Positions 22,067 through 35,943 of a stretch of 36,635 bases of DNA are shown here, piece after piece. The position numbers and the translations under genes are program-made. The stretch spans positions 1 through 36,635 of the forward strand of contig QANT01003337.1 in assembly GCA_003254885.1 (NCBI GenBank), read 5' to 3'. The notes beneath the pieces were generated by a model that worked only from the letters and a program-made list of their open reading frames with translations, was not told the DNA's origin and did not search any database. The stretch is from Purshia tridentata. Taxonomy: Eukaryota > Streptophyta > Magnoliopsida > Rosales > Rosaceae. Positions within the stretch are counted from its first letter, which is position 1, and each line of letters begins with the position of its first letter.

Positions 22067-25000
22067 CTAAAAGCTATAATGCCTGACTGAATGTTCCAAC
22101 ATATCGCGACTGGGGCACACAATCTCCTTCACCCGGCTACCATTTTTGTATATCTTGAATGTTGGTACAATCCTCACATTTTCAGTTTTCGCAACAGCTG
22201 TGCTTTCTTCAATGTCAACCTGTGATCCATCACCATAGTAAGTACACAAATTTTTTTCTCTAACATACTTGAGTAGAAATCAATGGAGCATGCACAAAGT
22301 GTTGTTAAATTGGTAGGATGCAAAAGAGTCAGTAATTTACCTTGAGGAAATTTATGGATGGGTAGCGGCCACAAAGCGTGTCTACAAAAGGTGATATCTG
22401 CTTGCATTGCAAATTAGAAGCTGCTTTGAAGTGGACCACAGATACACCTGTAAATATGAATTTTAGGCACCTGTAAAGAATGATGCAAGTGTAAAGATGA
22501 TCAGGTGGCAGATATGTAGATAGGAAGACCTACCTGGCAAAGATATTGCAGCTTTGAACTGCTCAATACCTAATATTTCTTCCACTTCACCGCCAAACTT
22601 CATATTATGAACCTCCTCCCCACGGGATTTTTTCAATGCAACTTGAGCATGAAACAAAGATTCAGCAACTTCATTGTCATCGGGAAGCTCCCTCCTTAAG
22701 ACCTCATAATCTCTAACAGCATCTACCCATTTTTCAAGCTGTAATACACAAAATCAAACAGAATAAAATTTTATTAAAACAAAAATGACAAAAAAGCAAA
22801 ATAAAATGAAGAGGTTTAGAAATGCATTTTACCTTGCTATTTGAGGCAGCCCTTCGAAGAAGGGCTTTCGTGTAATTAGGTTGAAAACATAGGGCCTGGT
22901 TGCAGTCTTCAATGGATCGCTCCCACATCCCAAGCTTAAACCAACAAGCTGCTCTGTTGCAATAGAGAACAGAGTTTGAAGGATCAAGCTTCAGACCTTC
23001 TCCATATGCCGAACAAGCTTCAGTGAACCTTTCAGACTTGAACAGATCATTGCCACGGGCACGAGCTCTCACCACTAACCGCACATTCTTAAGCAACACT
23101 GCAACCTCAATGTTTCGGGGATCAATCTGCCCAGCTTTCTCAGCAGCAGTAACTGCATTCTCAAACCTGCAACACATCCATCATCCATTCTCACTCTCAA
23201 CAAAACCCTTAAGGGCCTTAACCATATTATTTCTGATGAAGCTTAAGATCTTTGTGCTCACCTTCCAAATGCCATATCAATTTGGGCCAGGACAAAGTAC
23301 ATGTAAGCTTCAGAAAGCATCCCGAAGAATTTGGATTGTGAGGAATTGGTGTATGTGTCTAATTTGGGTATGTTTAATAAGACTGATTCAGCATCATGAA
23401 TTTGATGGAGCTTCAAAAGCGCTTCCGCTCTACACATAGAGAGCTGTAAATTCAATTTGAACAAGTTCAGCATTTTTCTATGCTTTTCATTGCACCAAAT
23501 CATCCAATTCCAGTAGACAAACCTAATAGAAATAATACTTATTTACCTCAGGAGAAAAGTCAGCTCCCGCAGCAATAGCAATATCAACTTCCCTCAATAC
23601 ACTTTTCCAATCTCCTACACGACGGGCATCTGTACATTTTTTGAGATGCTTCTCCACTACCTGAAATTTCTGTAACTCAGTTGGATCTGGCTGCAGCCCT
23701 GGAAAACAAAGGTGGTTCCTGGCATTCTCGACCTGCCCTAACCTGTCATACATGGGATTATGTGAAGTAAATTTCCTGCTGCATTATGCTGGAGAAATAC
23801 ATGAAACTTCAGTTCACCAACAATTATATTAAACAACAAAGACCGGATCCAAAGAATTCAAATCAAAATGAACCAGATAAAGCTTGAAACTTCACTGAGA
23901 ACATCTAAGCACATTCTAGCAATCGTATATACATCAAGAAATACAGCAAATTGCAATACAACCGATTCAACCAATCACCAGTCAACTGTAGTACATGACC
24001 TCATGCCACAGATAAGTAACCTGTTACAGGAACATACAGGAAACTTGATTGAAATATGGAAATCGCAGGCTCATATTAACTATGGGGTAAGTCGAAAGCA
24101 AAGAAGCAAAAGCAAACCAAAGCAGAGTGAACCAGATCCAAGGACCAAACAAGCAGAGGCATCTCAACAATGTGACCAACTAATTAACAAGACCCACATT
24201 AACCCATCACCGGCTAATTTACCTACACAGCAGCTTCAAAGATTTGAGCTTTTATTGCATTACATCCCAAACTCACCTAAGAAACAAAGACCCCAAACGC
24301 TGGTGAGCTCTGCCATAATTAAGATCCAACCTCACTGCCTCTTCGCACTCCCTCACCGCCTCCACCAACCGCCCGAGACCCGTCAATGCCGCCGCCCGGT
24401 TGCTCCGGTATGCTGCATTGGCCGGCGACAATGCAATCGCCCGATCGTACAAGCTCAAAGCCTCGGCGAAATGCCCTTTTCTGTACTGCTCATTCCCAGC
24501 TCTCTTCACCTCCTCTGGATCCACACTCACCATTGCTCTCTTTAACGAGTCTCCGCCGCAGCCGATTGATCTCAAACTCGCCCTCGAACTCACGACACTC
24601 GCCACCGCCTCTGCGCCGACAGCTTTAGCCGCCAGGCCGCCCCGCATTATACTCCCGTGACCGTAATTGCCCATTCCAGACCCCAAAACGTCAGTCCTGG
24701 AGCTCCGAGTTGGGACCATACCCGTCTTCAAGATTTTCCCAGATGGGCATATATTCCCAGCGGGCAAAACACTCGGTGGCGGAGAGTTCACCGAGCTCTG
24801 ACCCGAGTAGATTAATGGGTGGGTTGAGCCGGAATCGGATTTTGCATGACCCGGTTTGAAATTCCGCGTGTTTCCACCGGATCGGAGGCTCTCGGCAGCT
24901 GTGGGACTGCTCTCGCTAGAGCCCGAGAGTTCGCCAGAGTGGTTGTTGGGGCCTGAATCGGACCTCTTGGCAACTGGGTTGGGTCCATTTCGTCCCGACA

Positions 25001-25199
25001 CCGATCCAGACGAGCTTGAACTACTACTTGTAGCAGTGGCGAGCCCACTTTGGCGAGTCCGGAGAGGGGAAACGGGTGAACCCAGATCTAGTTCTCGAAA
25101 ATCGGGCTTGTTGGCTTCGCAACTCAGCGAGTCACGGAAGCGATCGTTGAACGCGTCGAGGCCAACGCCCTCCGAAATGGGCTTCCCAGAATGCGACAT
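22067..25199 (-). CDS. TTL1: TPR-repeat thioredoxin-like protein (TTL family)
   Basis: Seven minus-strand exons (25199-24277, 23742-23547, 23443-23262, 23166-22833, 22738-22534, 22447-22341, 22219-22067) join in frame to 699 residues, the length range of Arabidopsis TTL1. The start is [11 protein letters not shown]; the frame is open further upstream but has no ATG before it. Residues 1-220 are Ser/Gly-rich and look disordered. TPR repeats follow at about 226-327 ([14 protein letters not shown]) and 466-570 ([14 protein letters not shown]). A C-terminal thioredoxin-like domain (about 610-699) has SNLQCKQ where WCGPC would be, so it keeps one cysteine (628) and cannot do standard dithiol chemistry. 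TTLs are plant scaffolds linked to osmotic-stress and ABA responses, brassinosteroid signalling and cellulose synthesis. The member assignment (TTL1 versus TTL3/4) is tentative. Confidence 0.95.
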
Positions 25200-25740
25200 T
25201 TCCGAAAACGAAGGCAAAGCTTTAATCTGTTCTCTCTCTCCCCCTGTAAAGTTTGGTTCTTTGTTTCTTTCTGTAGTTCTCTTTCTCAGCAATGTACGAG
25301 AGTGAAGCTACTCCAAGAAGAAGAGCAATGAGTGCAAACAGACAGAGACACACAAACCCAGAAGCAGCAGAAGATGAAGAGGCTTTGAATACGACATTAA
25401 GAGATAGAGAGAGAAAGGAAAGAGAGGACGAGATGGGGATCTCGTGATATAAAAAGAGGAAGCAAAGAATGAATGTGAAGTTTTAGAGAGAGAGAAGAAG
25501 AAGAAAGAAAGAAAGAAAAGAGTGAACTTTTTTATTATTGTTTTTTCTTCCCCTTTCTCTCTTCACCTGCTGCTTCACGAGACAGCTCTCTCTCTCTCTC
25601 TCTCTGTATTTTTATTATTTTCTTTCTCTATCTAATATCTATCTCTTCTTTGGGTACTCTTTTTTCCTCCATAATTCGCTTTATTTGTTGTTTTTTTCTT
25701 GGAGGAAGAATGGTCTACTCTCCCTTAGGAGGATGTGAGC
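25200..25740 (-). promoter_or_regulatory. TTL leader and promoter, purine/pyrimidine biased
   Basis: On the coding (minus) strand the approximately 300 bases before the ATG are pyrimidine-rich; on the plus strand they appear as GA-rich runs (25390-25520), followed by a (CT)n run at about 25585-25606. The transcript start cannot be placed. No conserved upstream frame with an ATG was recognised. Confidence 0.4.
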
Positions 25741-28029
25741 AACACACACTCACCACCACTCCCCTACTTCACTATTCACACCTAAACATGACCTCCCTTT
25801 CTCATTACCTTTCCCTTCCACCTTTTTCTAGATTAATTGATCGACTTCAATTCACATTGGTTAAGCCTAGTTATGTGCTATGTGTAAATTTGCTTACTCA
25901 AAGGCATCAAAAGTGACAATGTAGTCAAATGAAAATGCCCACCTTATTCATGAATTCATCCTTCCTTAAAAATAATCGAGTAGTATAAGGATGATAAAAA
26001 CAAATATTATCCAATCCTTTTATTTGTTGTTACATTAGAAAGAATCGAATTTAATTTTAATCATTATTTTATTTATTTTTATTATTTTGACTAACTTCAA
26101 ACTACTCAATTCTTTAATATTTAGTATTACACCAAAAGAGCTATAAAGATGGTCTACTAAATTTGGTCTTATTTTAGTGTTTTTCCTTTGTTTTCATTTA
26201 AAAAACATGTCCCAATTATTATAATAAAGCACAAAATTAACTTTATTTTCCATGTTTTTTCCCTTCTAAAAACTTTTATTAAGTATTTTGACCTCATCAT
26301 GCATGGAAAACCATTTATGATTAGAATGAGAAGGTCATTATAATTCTAGATTACTTGTTGAAAACAGCATTAAATGCAAATGGAAAACCAATCATCTACT
26401 CTTTTTCTCTCTTTTTTTTTTTNTTTTTTTTTTATAGAATCAACTATCTATCTACACTAAATAAGTAAAACACGTAAAATAAATATGTGAACAGTAAAAT
26501 GCACTAATTTATAATCTTTCAAAATATTAATATTCAAGATGAACTATTGAGAAGGTACTTAGGTTATGCTCCTTGTGGACCAAACTCCTAATTCCTTGTA
26601 GTAGTAATACTATAAGAAATAAAATGTTCTTATTTGTTCTTTAGCGATCACCAAATCAACTCCTCACACAGGGCCATGTTACAAAAAATTTATCTCTCAT
26701 AAATTATTAATCTCGTCATCAACTTTTGACCGGACCAGAAAGAAAATTAATCGAAGTATGCACAACTTAACCCGAACACCCTTGATCGCCTAACCAAAAA
26801 AATATATATATGTTCATGCTGTATCACACTTTATACATATCAATTGTGATTAAACATTTGCAATACAATGCAATCACACATGGTGAAGAAAATATACAAT
26901 GACCCACCTTAACCATATGCTAAGTAAAATGATAATGATACACCATGTTCAATGGTGTAATAAGCAAAATTCCACTCAAACAAGAAGCAATTGCACGTGA
27001 GTTTACCTTAAAATCATGCAGTCGATAAAGAAGTACTCAATGGTCGCTAAGATTTTTGACTTGTGAATAGTGTTCACGATGACCATGAAATGGTGCGAGT
27101 ATTTACACCTTAACATTAATGTTTATTTTCATAATTTCTCTAGATCCCTGTTGCTGTACTTTCCAGATTTTTACCCTCTTTTACGCAATCTATAAGCGAA
27201 CACAATATTTAATGACCACTTTCGAATGACCAAAATACCCTTCACTGGTAATCTCACACTTATAGCCCTTTGGCGTTACACTACTAACTACCTGGTTTCC
27301 TTTTATAGCCATCAAGTAATAGTAAGAACAACCAACTATGAATTCATAAGTTTTTACACCAACACTAACCTCAAGGGTAAAAGATCACAAATTCAAATTT
27401 TACTTTTAAATTGAAATTAGTCCAAGTGATGGAGATAAATTAGATAATAAATTAAAAGTTCAATTTTCTCTAATTTAATTATATAACTATAAAATGATAA
27501 CTCATATTGCGTAATTTCGGGATTGCCACTTAATTTAATGATACTTGAGAGATCTCTTTGTCATTGTTCTTTGTTTTCATGTAATTGTAAATTTGTAACC
27601 TCGCCTTCTACAATGTAATTAAAAAAAGAACCCTCACCATCTACAACATCTGAACATGCCTTCCCTGCATAGTGCATACCAAGTCAATGGTCAAATGGAA
27701 GCTAAATTTCCTTTGGACATTAACAATCAAAATTACAATATATTTTCTTTATTAAAATCACAATTTATATTGGTATTGCTTACTATAGTCTATATCTGTA
27801 TATAAGTTATGGGATTCTGAAAAAAAAAAAAATGGAAGTTCAACCATATATAAAAGAGGTTAAACTTAATTAATTTGCAACATGTGGGCAAGAGGTATCC
27901 ATGGGGTACAAATGGTTCGTGGATGCCACGTGGCAAATCATTAACAGGTGATGTGCATGTGGCACCACTCAGCCACAAGCTCTGTGAGCTGTGACCCACT
28001 ACTGTCTAATGTAGAACATTCGGTAACAG
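25741..28029. other. Intergenic, AT-rich, one ambiguous base
   Basis: No gene or RNA was recognised. A poly-T run at about 26412-26433 contains the only non-ACGT symbol in the window (N at 26423), probably a sequencing or polishing artefact. The short frames here show no protein-like composition. Confidence 0.6.
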
Positions 28030-28140
28030 TTTTTTGGTACCTATTTCATACAAAACTATCATCTTAACCATTAAAATATAGGGAGTGAGTTTATTTCAAT
28101 GGCTAAAATAATAGTCTTGTATGAAATGGGTAACAAAAAA
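28030..28140. mobile_element. Hairpin MITE, ~111 bp
   Basis: The left arm (28030-28073) and right arm (28097-28140) are inverted copies with about seven mismatches: 'ctatttcatacaaaactat' pairs with 'atagtcttgtatgaaat', ending in T6 and A6. The loop of about 23 bp is AT-rich. Such a near-perfect short inverted repeat is typical of a miniature inverted-repeat element and could fold into a long hairpin RNA if transcribed. No clear target duplication was assigned. Confidence 0.75.
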
Positions 28141-29968
28141 TTTCTAACCAATCTATGCTCGAAATCAATTACAAGTATTTAATTTGTATGTAAGACGTTT
28201 TTAAATTTTTAATACGATTCTCTATACCCATGTAAATTTATTTTCCTCTTGTTTTCTTAAATCTTATGCAAACAAATTCATTCAAATAAAATTGAATGAT
28301 TTAATATCAATTAATTATTAGTATTTCTCTCTACATATTAAAAAGTTTCAAATATTGAAAAAATAAATTAAGGTTCGAGATTTAACTCCAAGTTTAAAGT
28401 TGAAGATCTAAAGCCTAAAATATGAAACTCGGAATCATACCAAGAGAATGAGAGTTTCATGAACCAAACATGGATTACCCAAGGGTCGAGAAAAGTCTAT
28501 CAAATCTTTACTAGAAGAGGGGAAATGTTAGACTTTGATCATAGCTAGTCTGCCTTGCAGGAATTTGAAATTCTTTAAGAACTTATTATGCATCAACTTA
28601 GTATTAATGGTGGTTAAAAAGTTAATGTTTCTGCACAAGTACTTGTCAAAGTCCAATAGGCCTAACTCATTTTTAAAACCGGTTTATAAAGAGAAGATTG
28701 CCCAAGGCTAATACATTGCACAAACCAACTAAATCATAAAGATGCGAGATATTTAACAATTCTTAACCCTAACTATGATAGAGGTTTTTTTGTTTTTTTT
28801 GCCAGTCTAGGATAAAGAGTTTAAAAATAGCTTTAGAAGCGAAAGTTCTTAGGGTGTCATTGGAAAGTGACATGCAAGAAGTGATAAATATGGTTTAAGA
28901 TTGAGGAAGATATATAGTATGATATAGTAAAAGAATTCTACAAATGAATAACATACTTCAATTCTTTTAGTGTGTGAGTGTATTATAGTAATAACTTAAG
29001 TAATTCTTTTTATGTATACGTTAATGTGGTTGGTGCATCTCTTATTCGTCTCTTATTCAGAAGAATCATAACTCATAATTTATAACAAATTGATTTAAAA
29101 GCATTTTAGAATAATAGCAAAAAAATTTTAAGAGCCTTATTAGTGACTGGTCTTGATAGGCAAATGGTGCACCATATAATAGGCTTAATAGCTACACATG
29201 CCTCAAGCATTGAGGATATATATTGTTGTATGGCTAGAAGAGGATCATCTTTGATTACATTCTTCAATTTAATCTTATATAAACCCCATTATATTTATAT
29301 CAAGATGAATGAAATCTTCGCACTGCCATCATAGAAAGAAAATAATAATAATAATAATAAAGACAGCCATTTTTAATGGCATTAAGATAGGTCCATGTCA
29401 ATGTAGAATGTACTATAAAACGACACCGACAAGTAGCTCTCTGTTAATCGAACGGCATGCATTATCTTGGTGGCCTCCATGTCGATTACTTTTTGTGAAA
29501 AAATGGTAGATTTCCTCCAATTCCAATGTGTGTATGGACTTACTTTGGATACTTTAATTAATAGTTTCACAAGAGGATTTAAAAAGGGTACAAAAGAAAG
29601 TAAGACATTTTGATTTTCTAAAGTAGAATCTAATTTGTATTTGAAATTAATGAACAAGGAAAAGGACTCATTATATAATTATTATAACTTTTACTTAGTT
29701 TCCCAACAAAGTACATAATTTCTTAAGCATTAAATCTTCTAGGGAAGGTTCATTGTATATGTACAATGGCCACAGATGCATCCTCATAGGGCATTGCATG
29801 GTCCATAATGCGTTTATTAGAGCCCCTTTGCTTCTCCCAATTCAATAATCATATGGTCCGTAAGTTAAGTTTGGAAGAAAGCTAGCATCTTCTATTTTTA
29901 GCATACCCTTTACATTATGAAGTTCATATTAGAAGGGAAACCTAATTAAAATAATGAAGAAGACCTAC

Positions 29969-29988
29969 CTCTCTCTCTCTCTCTCTCT
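29969..29988. repeat. (CT)n microsatellite
   Basis: Twenty-base CT run, the first of a pair separated by 37 bp of non-repetitive sequence (attgggttgagcccacctgg and following). Confidence 0.9.
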
Positions 29989-30023
29989 ATTGGGTTGAGC
30001 CCACCTGGCAGTGGATAACTTTG

Positions 30024-30025
<2 letters not shown>

Positions 30026-30059
<34 letters not shown>
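30026..30059. repeat. (CT)n microsatellite
   Basis: Second CT run of the pair, about 34 bases, followed by 'tatgggccatgaatgg'. The minus-strand frame over it (29946-30149) is an artefact of the repeat. Confidence 0.9.
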
Positions 30060-30061
<2 letters not shown>

Positions 30062-33000
30062 GGGCCATGAATGGTAGCTCATGGCTTGTGGACTTAGATG
30101 TCTCCCTGTGTGTGTCCCAAAACATTAATGGATGTAAGCAAACGTCCACCTCTATATCCCGCTCCGTACATACACAAGTTTGTATTATAGAAGAAGCCAG
30201 CCAAGCTCACTGCCTTCTCCATGTTCCTACATTTAGTAGACTCATGGGGCAGAGCTATAAGGCAAAGTTGACTATATTGTCTCATTTCTACCTCAACTTT
30301 CATTTACGTCTTCATCTCCCTTTTCATTCTTTTTTAAGATATGCGAGGATTCTTCATCTTATCATGCAAATATATTAACTTAGTCCTACCATGCCATATA
30401 TTTTGCTTTACTTTTTTTCTTACAGGGTATTTGTTGGTACCCTCCAAATTTTTGTGACCAAAACAGTAATGTCATACCCTCCATCCCCCAAACCTAAAAC
30501 ATGATTATTAGTACTTCTCATTCTCGTCTCATTCCCTGGTTTTTTTCCCCAAAATCCACTATGGGAAAGTGCTATTTTATGTAGCCTAAGACCTTCTAAT
30601 ATAATATAATATATTAATTAAATTTATATTTGTTTAGAAATTTTTTTTACATTAAAGAGAAACTTTGGGGTCCCTAACATATATACAAATTATTTTAGAC
30701 TTTGGAACTCAATTTAACAACAAAGAAATGACTTTGGGCCCAACACTTGTTTTTTACCCCTTCAAGTTTCAACTTTAAAGTCATGGTCAAACCAAATGCA
30801 TGTTCTTTTTCAAACTTGCTGTTTAAAGTTTAAACCACTTAACTAATCAATTAATTACCAGCCCTCTTTATTGGAAAAATGCCATTCTGACTGTTCCTAT
30901 CAGTATTCATTAAGTACTCCTAAGCATATAAACAAATATTAGTTCATTCCTATTTGACCATTATAATGAAAGACTATAAATTCTGTGCAGGTTTTATATG
31001 TATATGCCACTGATCAACTGCTACATTGGTAAGATTTGGGATATGCCCAGTTGGAGTAAAAGAATAAAGATGCCCTTTTGACTTATTAACTTATATATGA
31101 TCATGATGAGTCATGAATGATTTAAATAAAGAAAGTTGAGGGCACATTTAATTTGTCTTTCACTGTTAAAGTGGATGAGATGCATCATCTTGAATTATTA
31201 CACTACTACTGGTCTTTAAGAAATAATTTTTATGACAAAGCCAATGATTCTATCTCATATAAGTTATTAGCATACATGTTCAAACTAATTAATAAAAATA
31301 CAAAAGGGTTAGAGACCTAATGTTGAGGCACCTACTAGTCAGACTTTGAATTAATAAGGCGCATTTACTAATTACTATATTCTAAATCATGGGATGAAAA
31401 CTCAAACGGCTAGCTAATAGGAAAAAGGCTTAAAGCATGTAATTAAGTAAATGATATGTCTTATTAATCGTTGAATTTTCATCTATGAACTTGATAAGAA
31501 CATGGTAATTGGAATACTAATTGGTAATAGTGTCTGAATACTCATCTGAAATTATGAAGGACAGCAATGGTTGAAAGTAAATCTTGCTGTAAAGAGTAAT
31601 TAAAGGTGATTAATCTAATTTTATGAAAATAAATCTTGCTGGCAAAAGTTGGATTCTCATTCTCTTCCTTTCCTATATTTTCATTTTCCAAATTTTACAC
31701 TTTAGGCCACTTGAAAAAAAGAAGTTAATTACTGGCACTCACATGCTAATTAATCAGTAATTCAGTATCATATATGTCCATCTCACTTAGTGTGACATAT
31801 GCAGAGGATAGGAACTACACATGAAGAGCGTCAGCAACTATATATCTTACATTACAAGACTACAGCTAGGATGGCTGGTAGCATTTTCCAAAGCCAGTTG
31901 TCTTGTGCCAATCAAAGAAGGGGGAGGGGACAAAACACATCTGGAGCACAACATATGATTGGTAACATAAAAACCACAAATGAAAAGGCCTTCTGGCTTA
32001 ATTGAGAAATTGAAAATTAAACTACATCGAATTAATATGCTTGTAACTAAAAATTAAAATCCTATTATTCATCCCTATAAGTAATGGACTGATAGAGTAA
32101 GTATGTGTACTTCAGCTTCATTAAAGGAGTTCACTGAGGCTTGTTGATGAGTGCTAATTGTTTAGGTTAAGTGTCTAATAAAAGTAAAAACCATATATAT
32201 TAATAGGATATATCTCTCCACCAAAACCATAAGTATAGGTTATTCTTAACAAAGATCACACATAATAATTTTCAGTGATCCAAAAGAGAGATAACTTGTT
32301 CACTTATATAACCACTTAAAAGAGGGGTTTGACATAAAAGGGAGTTTTGAGCACTAGTTTTATATTGATTAATATTAAGTGTGTCATCTCATAAAGTTAT
32401 ATATACTCATTGGAGGGTCAATGATCTGGCCGGCTAATCAAGCACAAGCACTACCTAGCTAAATATATATCTGGTTGGAAAATTGAGGGTGTCCGTGCTC
32501 TAATATAAAAATATGTAGCTTTACCATTATAAATACACACATTTAGAACAAGTTTGTTCCCACACACCAAACCATGCAGGCCAGCTTTCTTGGTTAAATT
32601 CTTCCAAACCCATTTAAGATAATTAAGCAGCAGCTCTTAGTAAACTTTTAAACTAGTTGATTGCCCACATATTATTTAGAACCTTTAAATCCATGAAAAA
32701 TATAAAAAATATTGGCCAAGTGTTTATGTGTGATGTGTGTGTGAACACATATATTATATGTGTATGTATTTTGTGTCTGTGTCCAATTTCCAAGAGTCTG
32801 ACCGGCCATGTGAGAACCATGAAGAGAGAAAGAGAGGGAGCTGCAAACTTAGAATGTCTTGGACTTCGGAACCTCTGTATGTAAGAGTACGGATAAATCA
32901 ATTTTAAGGATTAAATTGCAGACCCTATAATCATGGGGGTCAGAACCACCATGTTCATCACATGAGGAATGAGAGAGAGTTTGGTTTTAATTTTTAAGTA

Positions 33001-35943
33001 CTAAATAGGCCACAAGGGAAGTGAAGGGGAGGGTGAAATTTCCTCGATCCTGGTCTTTAAATGGTGTTATATATATATTATTTGTCCTCTTTAGAGTATG
33101 GTTGTGTGGTCAGTCAAGTTTGTTTTGCTTCACTGAATTTTCCAATCCTTCCTTCTAAGTTATAAATTTGTCTTTTTGTTCTTATTTGTCACAATGCATT
33201 GTCCAGACCCAGAAAGTTTAACTTTGTGTAACAAACTTTGGAGTTGGATTGTACTAAAAGCCAAGGAGCTGAGTGACTGAGTGACTGAGCTGAGTGAGTG
33301 GTAGAAAACTAGAAACTGCAGGCAGTGCAGTGCCAAAAAAGATGTCAGTTATCATCAGATTGCAGAGTCATCCCTTCCCTAAAAAATGTAGTAGAAATAG
33401 GATAAGGGCCATGTACAAGGCCCATGAAGGGGCTTTGTCAATTGTCATAGAGCTGCAAGGGCACGTGACAGCCATGTGGTGATCGAAGAAAATACAAGAT
33501 GTTGATTTTGGGGGAACTTTGGATGCCATATGTGGGTTGTGGAATCATGTTCTCAAGCTTTCTACATGTCTCTGAATGGCATTTCCATTTCTCATCTCCT
33601 ATGATCCTATCCTTATCTCTTTCAGCCTGCAGCTTCTCTTATCCAATTTTTTCTTGGAATTAGGATAGCCAGCTAGTTTTCAAGCTTGCACAACAACCCA
33701 TCATTCTGTACTGGTTATGCAAAGCCTTAGAGACCCAGTTGAAACTTTTTTCCTTTTTGCTATTTTCTTGACTGAAACCAATATTCTAGCAATAGCAATG
33801 CGCATTAATTACATCACGATAAAAGAAAACTAGAACAGTGCTTATTAATGTTTATATTCAGATAGTACTTACTTTCCTCTTTTCAATACAATCCAATCTG
33901 TTTGATGTTAATAAATGGAGGAATCTTATGTGACTCTGCATGGAATTATGGTTTGTTTTTGTTGTGATTAATGAAAAAAAGGAAGGAAATTTCAATTACA
34001 TGCAAGTTTATTCAATTAGAAGACAATAACATTAAACATAAAATAACAAAAAATTGAGCTATACCATGCATTTGTTAGTCAAATAATTTATTGACATCCA
34101 TTCAAACTTGCCGAAGTAGTACTCTTGCAGCAGGTATTTAAAACGACGTGCGAATGACGTTTCATTGAAGATCATAAAATGGCATTGAAGACCTAAAGGT
34201 GTAGGACTGTAGGGTGATGGAGCTTAGAATGTGTCAATATATGAGAGTCTCCCCATATTGTAAGAGTACGGATTATATAAATTTTATAGAAACTTGATAC
34301 ACAATAATTTGAAGTGTCAGACCCATTTCAAGGACCAGGTCATTGCCCTGGTTCACAAAGAGAGTGAGACATCTCTTCCTTTTTTAGGTTTTCATTTAGT
34401 TCCATTACATGTTTCACATAAGCAATATTGGACCCACATATTTTATATATTGTTTTTAGTCCTATTTTTCTTCAGCTGTTAACTGCAGACCATGCATTGT
34501 GATATTTGTTTCAAGGCAGTGATTTGAGATCCTATTGAATTAGTGGTGAATAGCATTGCATTAGTTAGTGAAGTGAAAAGTTGTAAAATCCTCTGGAATT
34601 TTAGAAAAATTTCCATTACAGAATTAAAACAAGCTGGCAAAGACCTGGCTAGATGTCTATGGATAGTCATGTTTTTGTTTTGTTTTCCTTTCTCTAATGG
34701 GCTTGGATAATGATTTAGGAATCATTGGATGGTGATGTGTTTGGAGGGTACATGGACACTGTCTAAATAATTATAACATAAACCAGTTAACCACATGCAT
34801 ATAAACATGTTGTGGAATAGTCTCTCTGTTATCTCTTCAAGGGGAGGTCACATTGGATTCCTGTCCTTTAGGGAAAAGGGCTGATGAGTTTCCCTCATGG
34901 CTTGGTTGTTAATTTGTCCTCAAGCTCATATTATTCAGTCATTGTTTTTATTCATCACATTGGATTTTCTTTGCTTTTCATTGAATGTTTGTTTCTTGAG
35001 TCTTGTGCTAGCTACCGATTATTAATTAACTCTCCAAAATATTGGAGATATATACCTACTAAGAATAAGCGTAGTCAGTCTTGAATTAAAAAGTTTTGAG
35101 TCTTTTTTTTTTCTTTTTCTTTTGAGTTTTGACCACTTCCAAATTTTGAGTCAGTCTAAGCAAAAATAATACTATACAGCCTACACAGGAAAAAATAAGC
35201 AGAACAATGAGCAAAGCATGTCAGAACATAGCTATGTATATATCAATATATCATTCATCAAACTTGTAGGTAGCATAGAAATAACAAAATTTACACATGT
35301 CTCTCACTCTTAGATACATGCATTATGGATGTGAGAGAGTAGAGTCAGTACTCATTGAGGGAATTGATAGGAGGGGCAAGGCACGTGATGCCCATTTGAT
35401 ATGGGACGAGAAACAATTATATTGATGACTTTTGAACAAGTAATTAAAAATTTTGAAATATGAAATATGAAAAATTTAAAAGAATTTCGATTTTTTTGAA
35501 AATTTAGACTAAAACAATTAAAGCTTTTAATTAAATTTTAATAATTTATATTTGATAATATTTCGAGACCTCAAAAAAATGTATTGACCATTGTTCTAGA
35601 AAGGAAAAATGAACAATGAACATCTTATAAAGCTGACTTAGAAGGTCAGATTATAACCTGTTTTTTGTTTTCTTTTCTATGGAAATATCTGAACCTATCT
35701 ACCCAATGGAAATTGTCTTGTTCTTATTTTTCTTTCTGGTGGAAAGATATGCACTTCAAATCTGCACATATATATAATGTGGGACTCAAATTATAAATTA
35801 GTAAATCAAGCTCAACTCTAAAATATTTAGCCATCTTCATCATTCAACCCACTAATTGATGTTTTGCTCAGAATATTCATATATAATATAGCTCATATTA
35901 AAAATTCATGGTATAGTGGGATGCTCATAATGTTCCTATTTAT

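Larger units (their letters stand above)
28141..35943. other. Long gene-poor intergenic stretch
   Basis: About 7.8 kb of AT-rich DNA without a convincing coding region, tRNA or known microRNA on either strand. It contains an (AAT)n run at 29341-29361, two CT microsatellites (29969-29988 and 30026-30059), and a short GAGTGACT-type repeat near 33268-33300. G-box-like gcacgtga occurs near 33460 and again near 35383, each after 'caagg'. These could be distal regulatory elements, but this is not shown. Confidence 0.5.

Noticed and set aside
25200-25292. N-terminal extension of TTL
   Set aside because: The extension begins at TTG, not ATG. The family-typical MSHSGKP start at 25199 is the first in-frame ATG.
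24856-25305. 149-residue plus-strand open frame opposite TTL exon 1
   Set aside because: Antisense shadow of the GC-richer, Ser-rich TTL first exon.
26412-26433. Assembly gap
   Set aside because: Only one N within a poly-T run; a base-calling ambiguity is more likely than a true gap.
33340-33480. Possible microRNA precursor around 'gggccatgtacaaggccc' and 'gggcacgtgac'
   Set aside because: Only a small stem can be drawn and no known plant microRNA sequence was recognised; 'gcacgtga' is more simply a G-box-like word.
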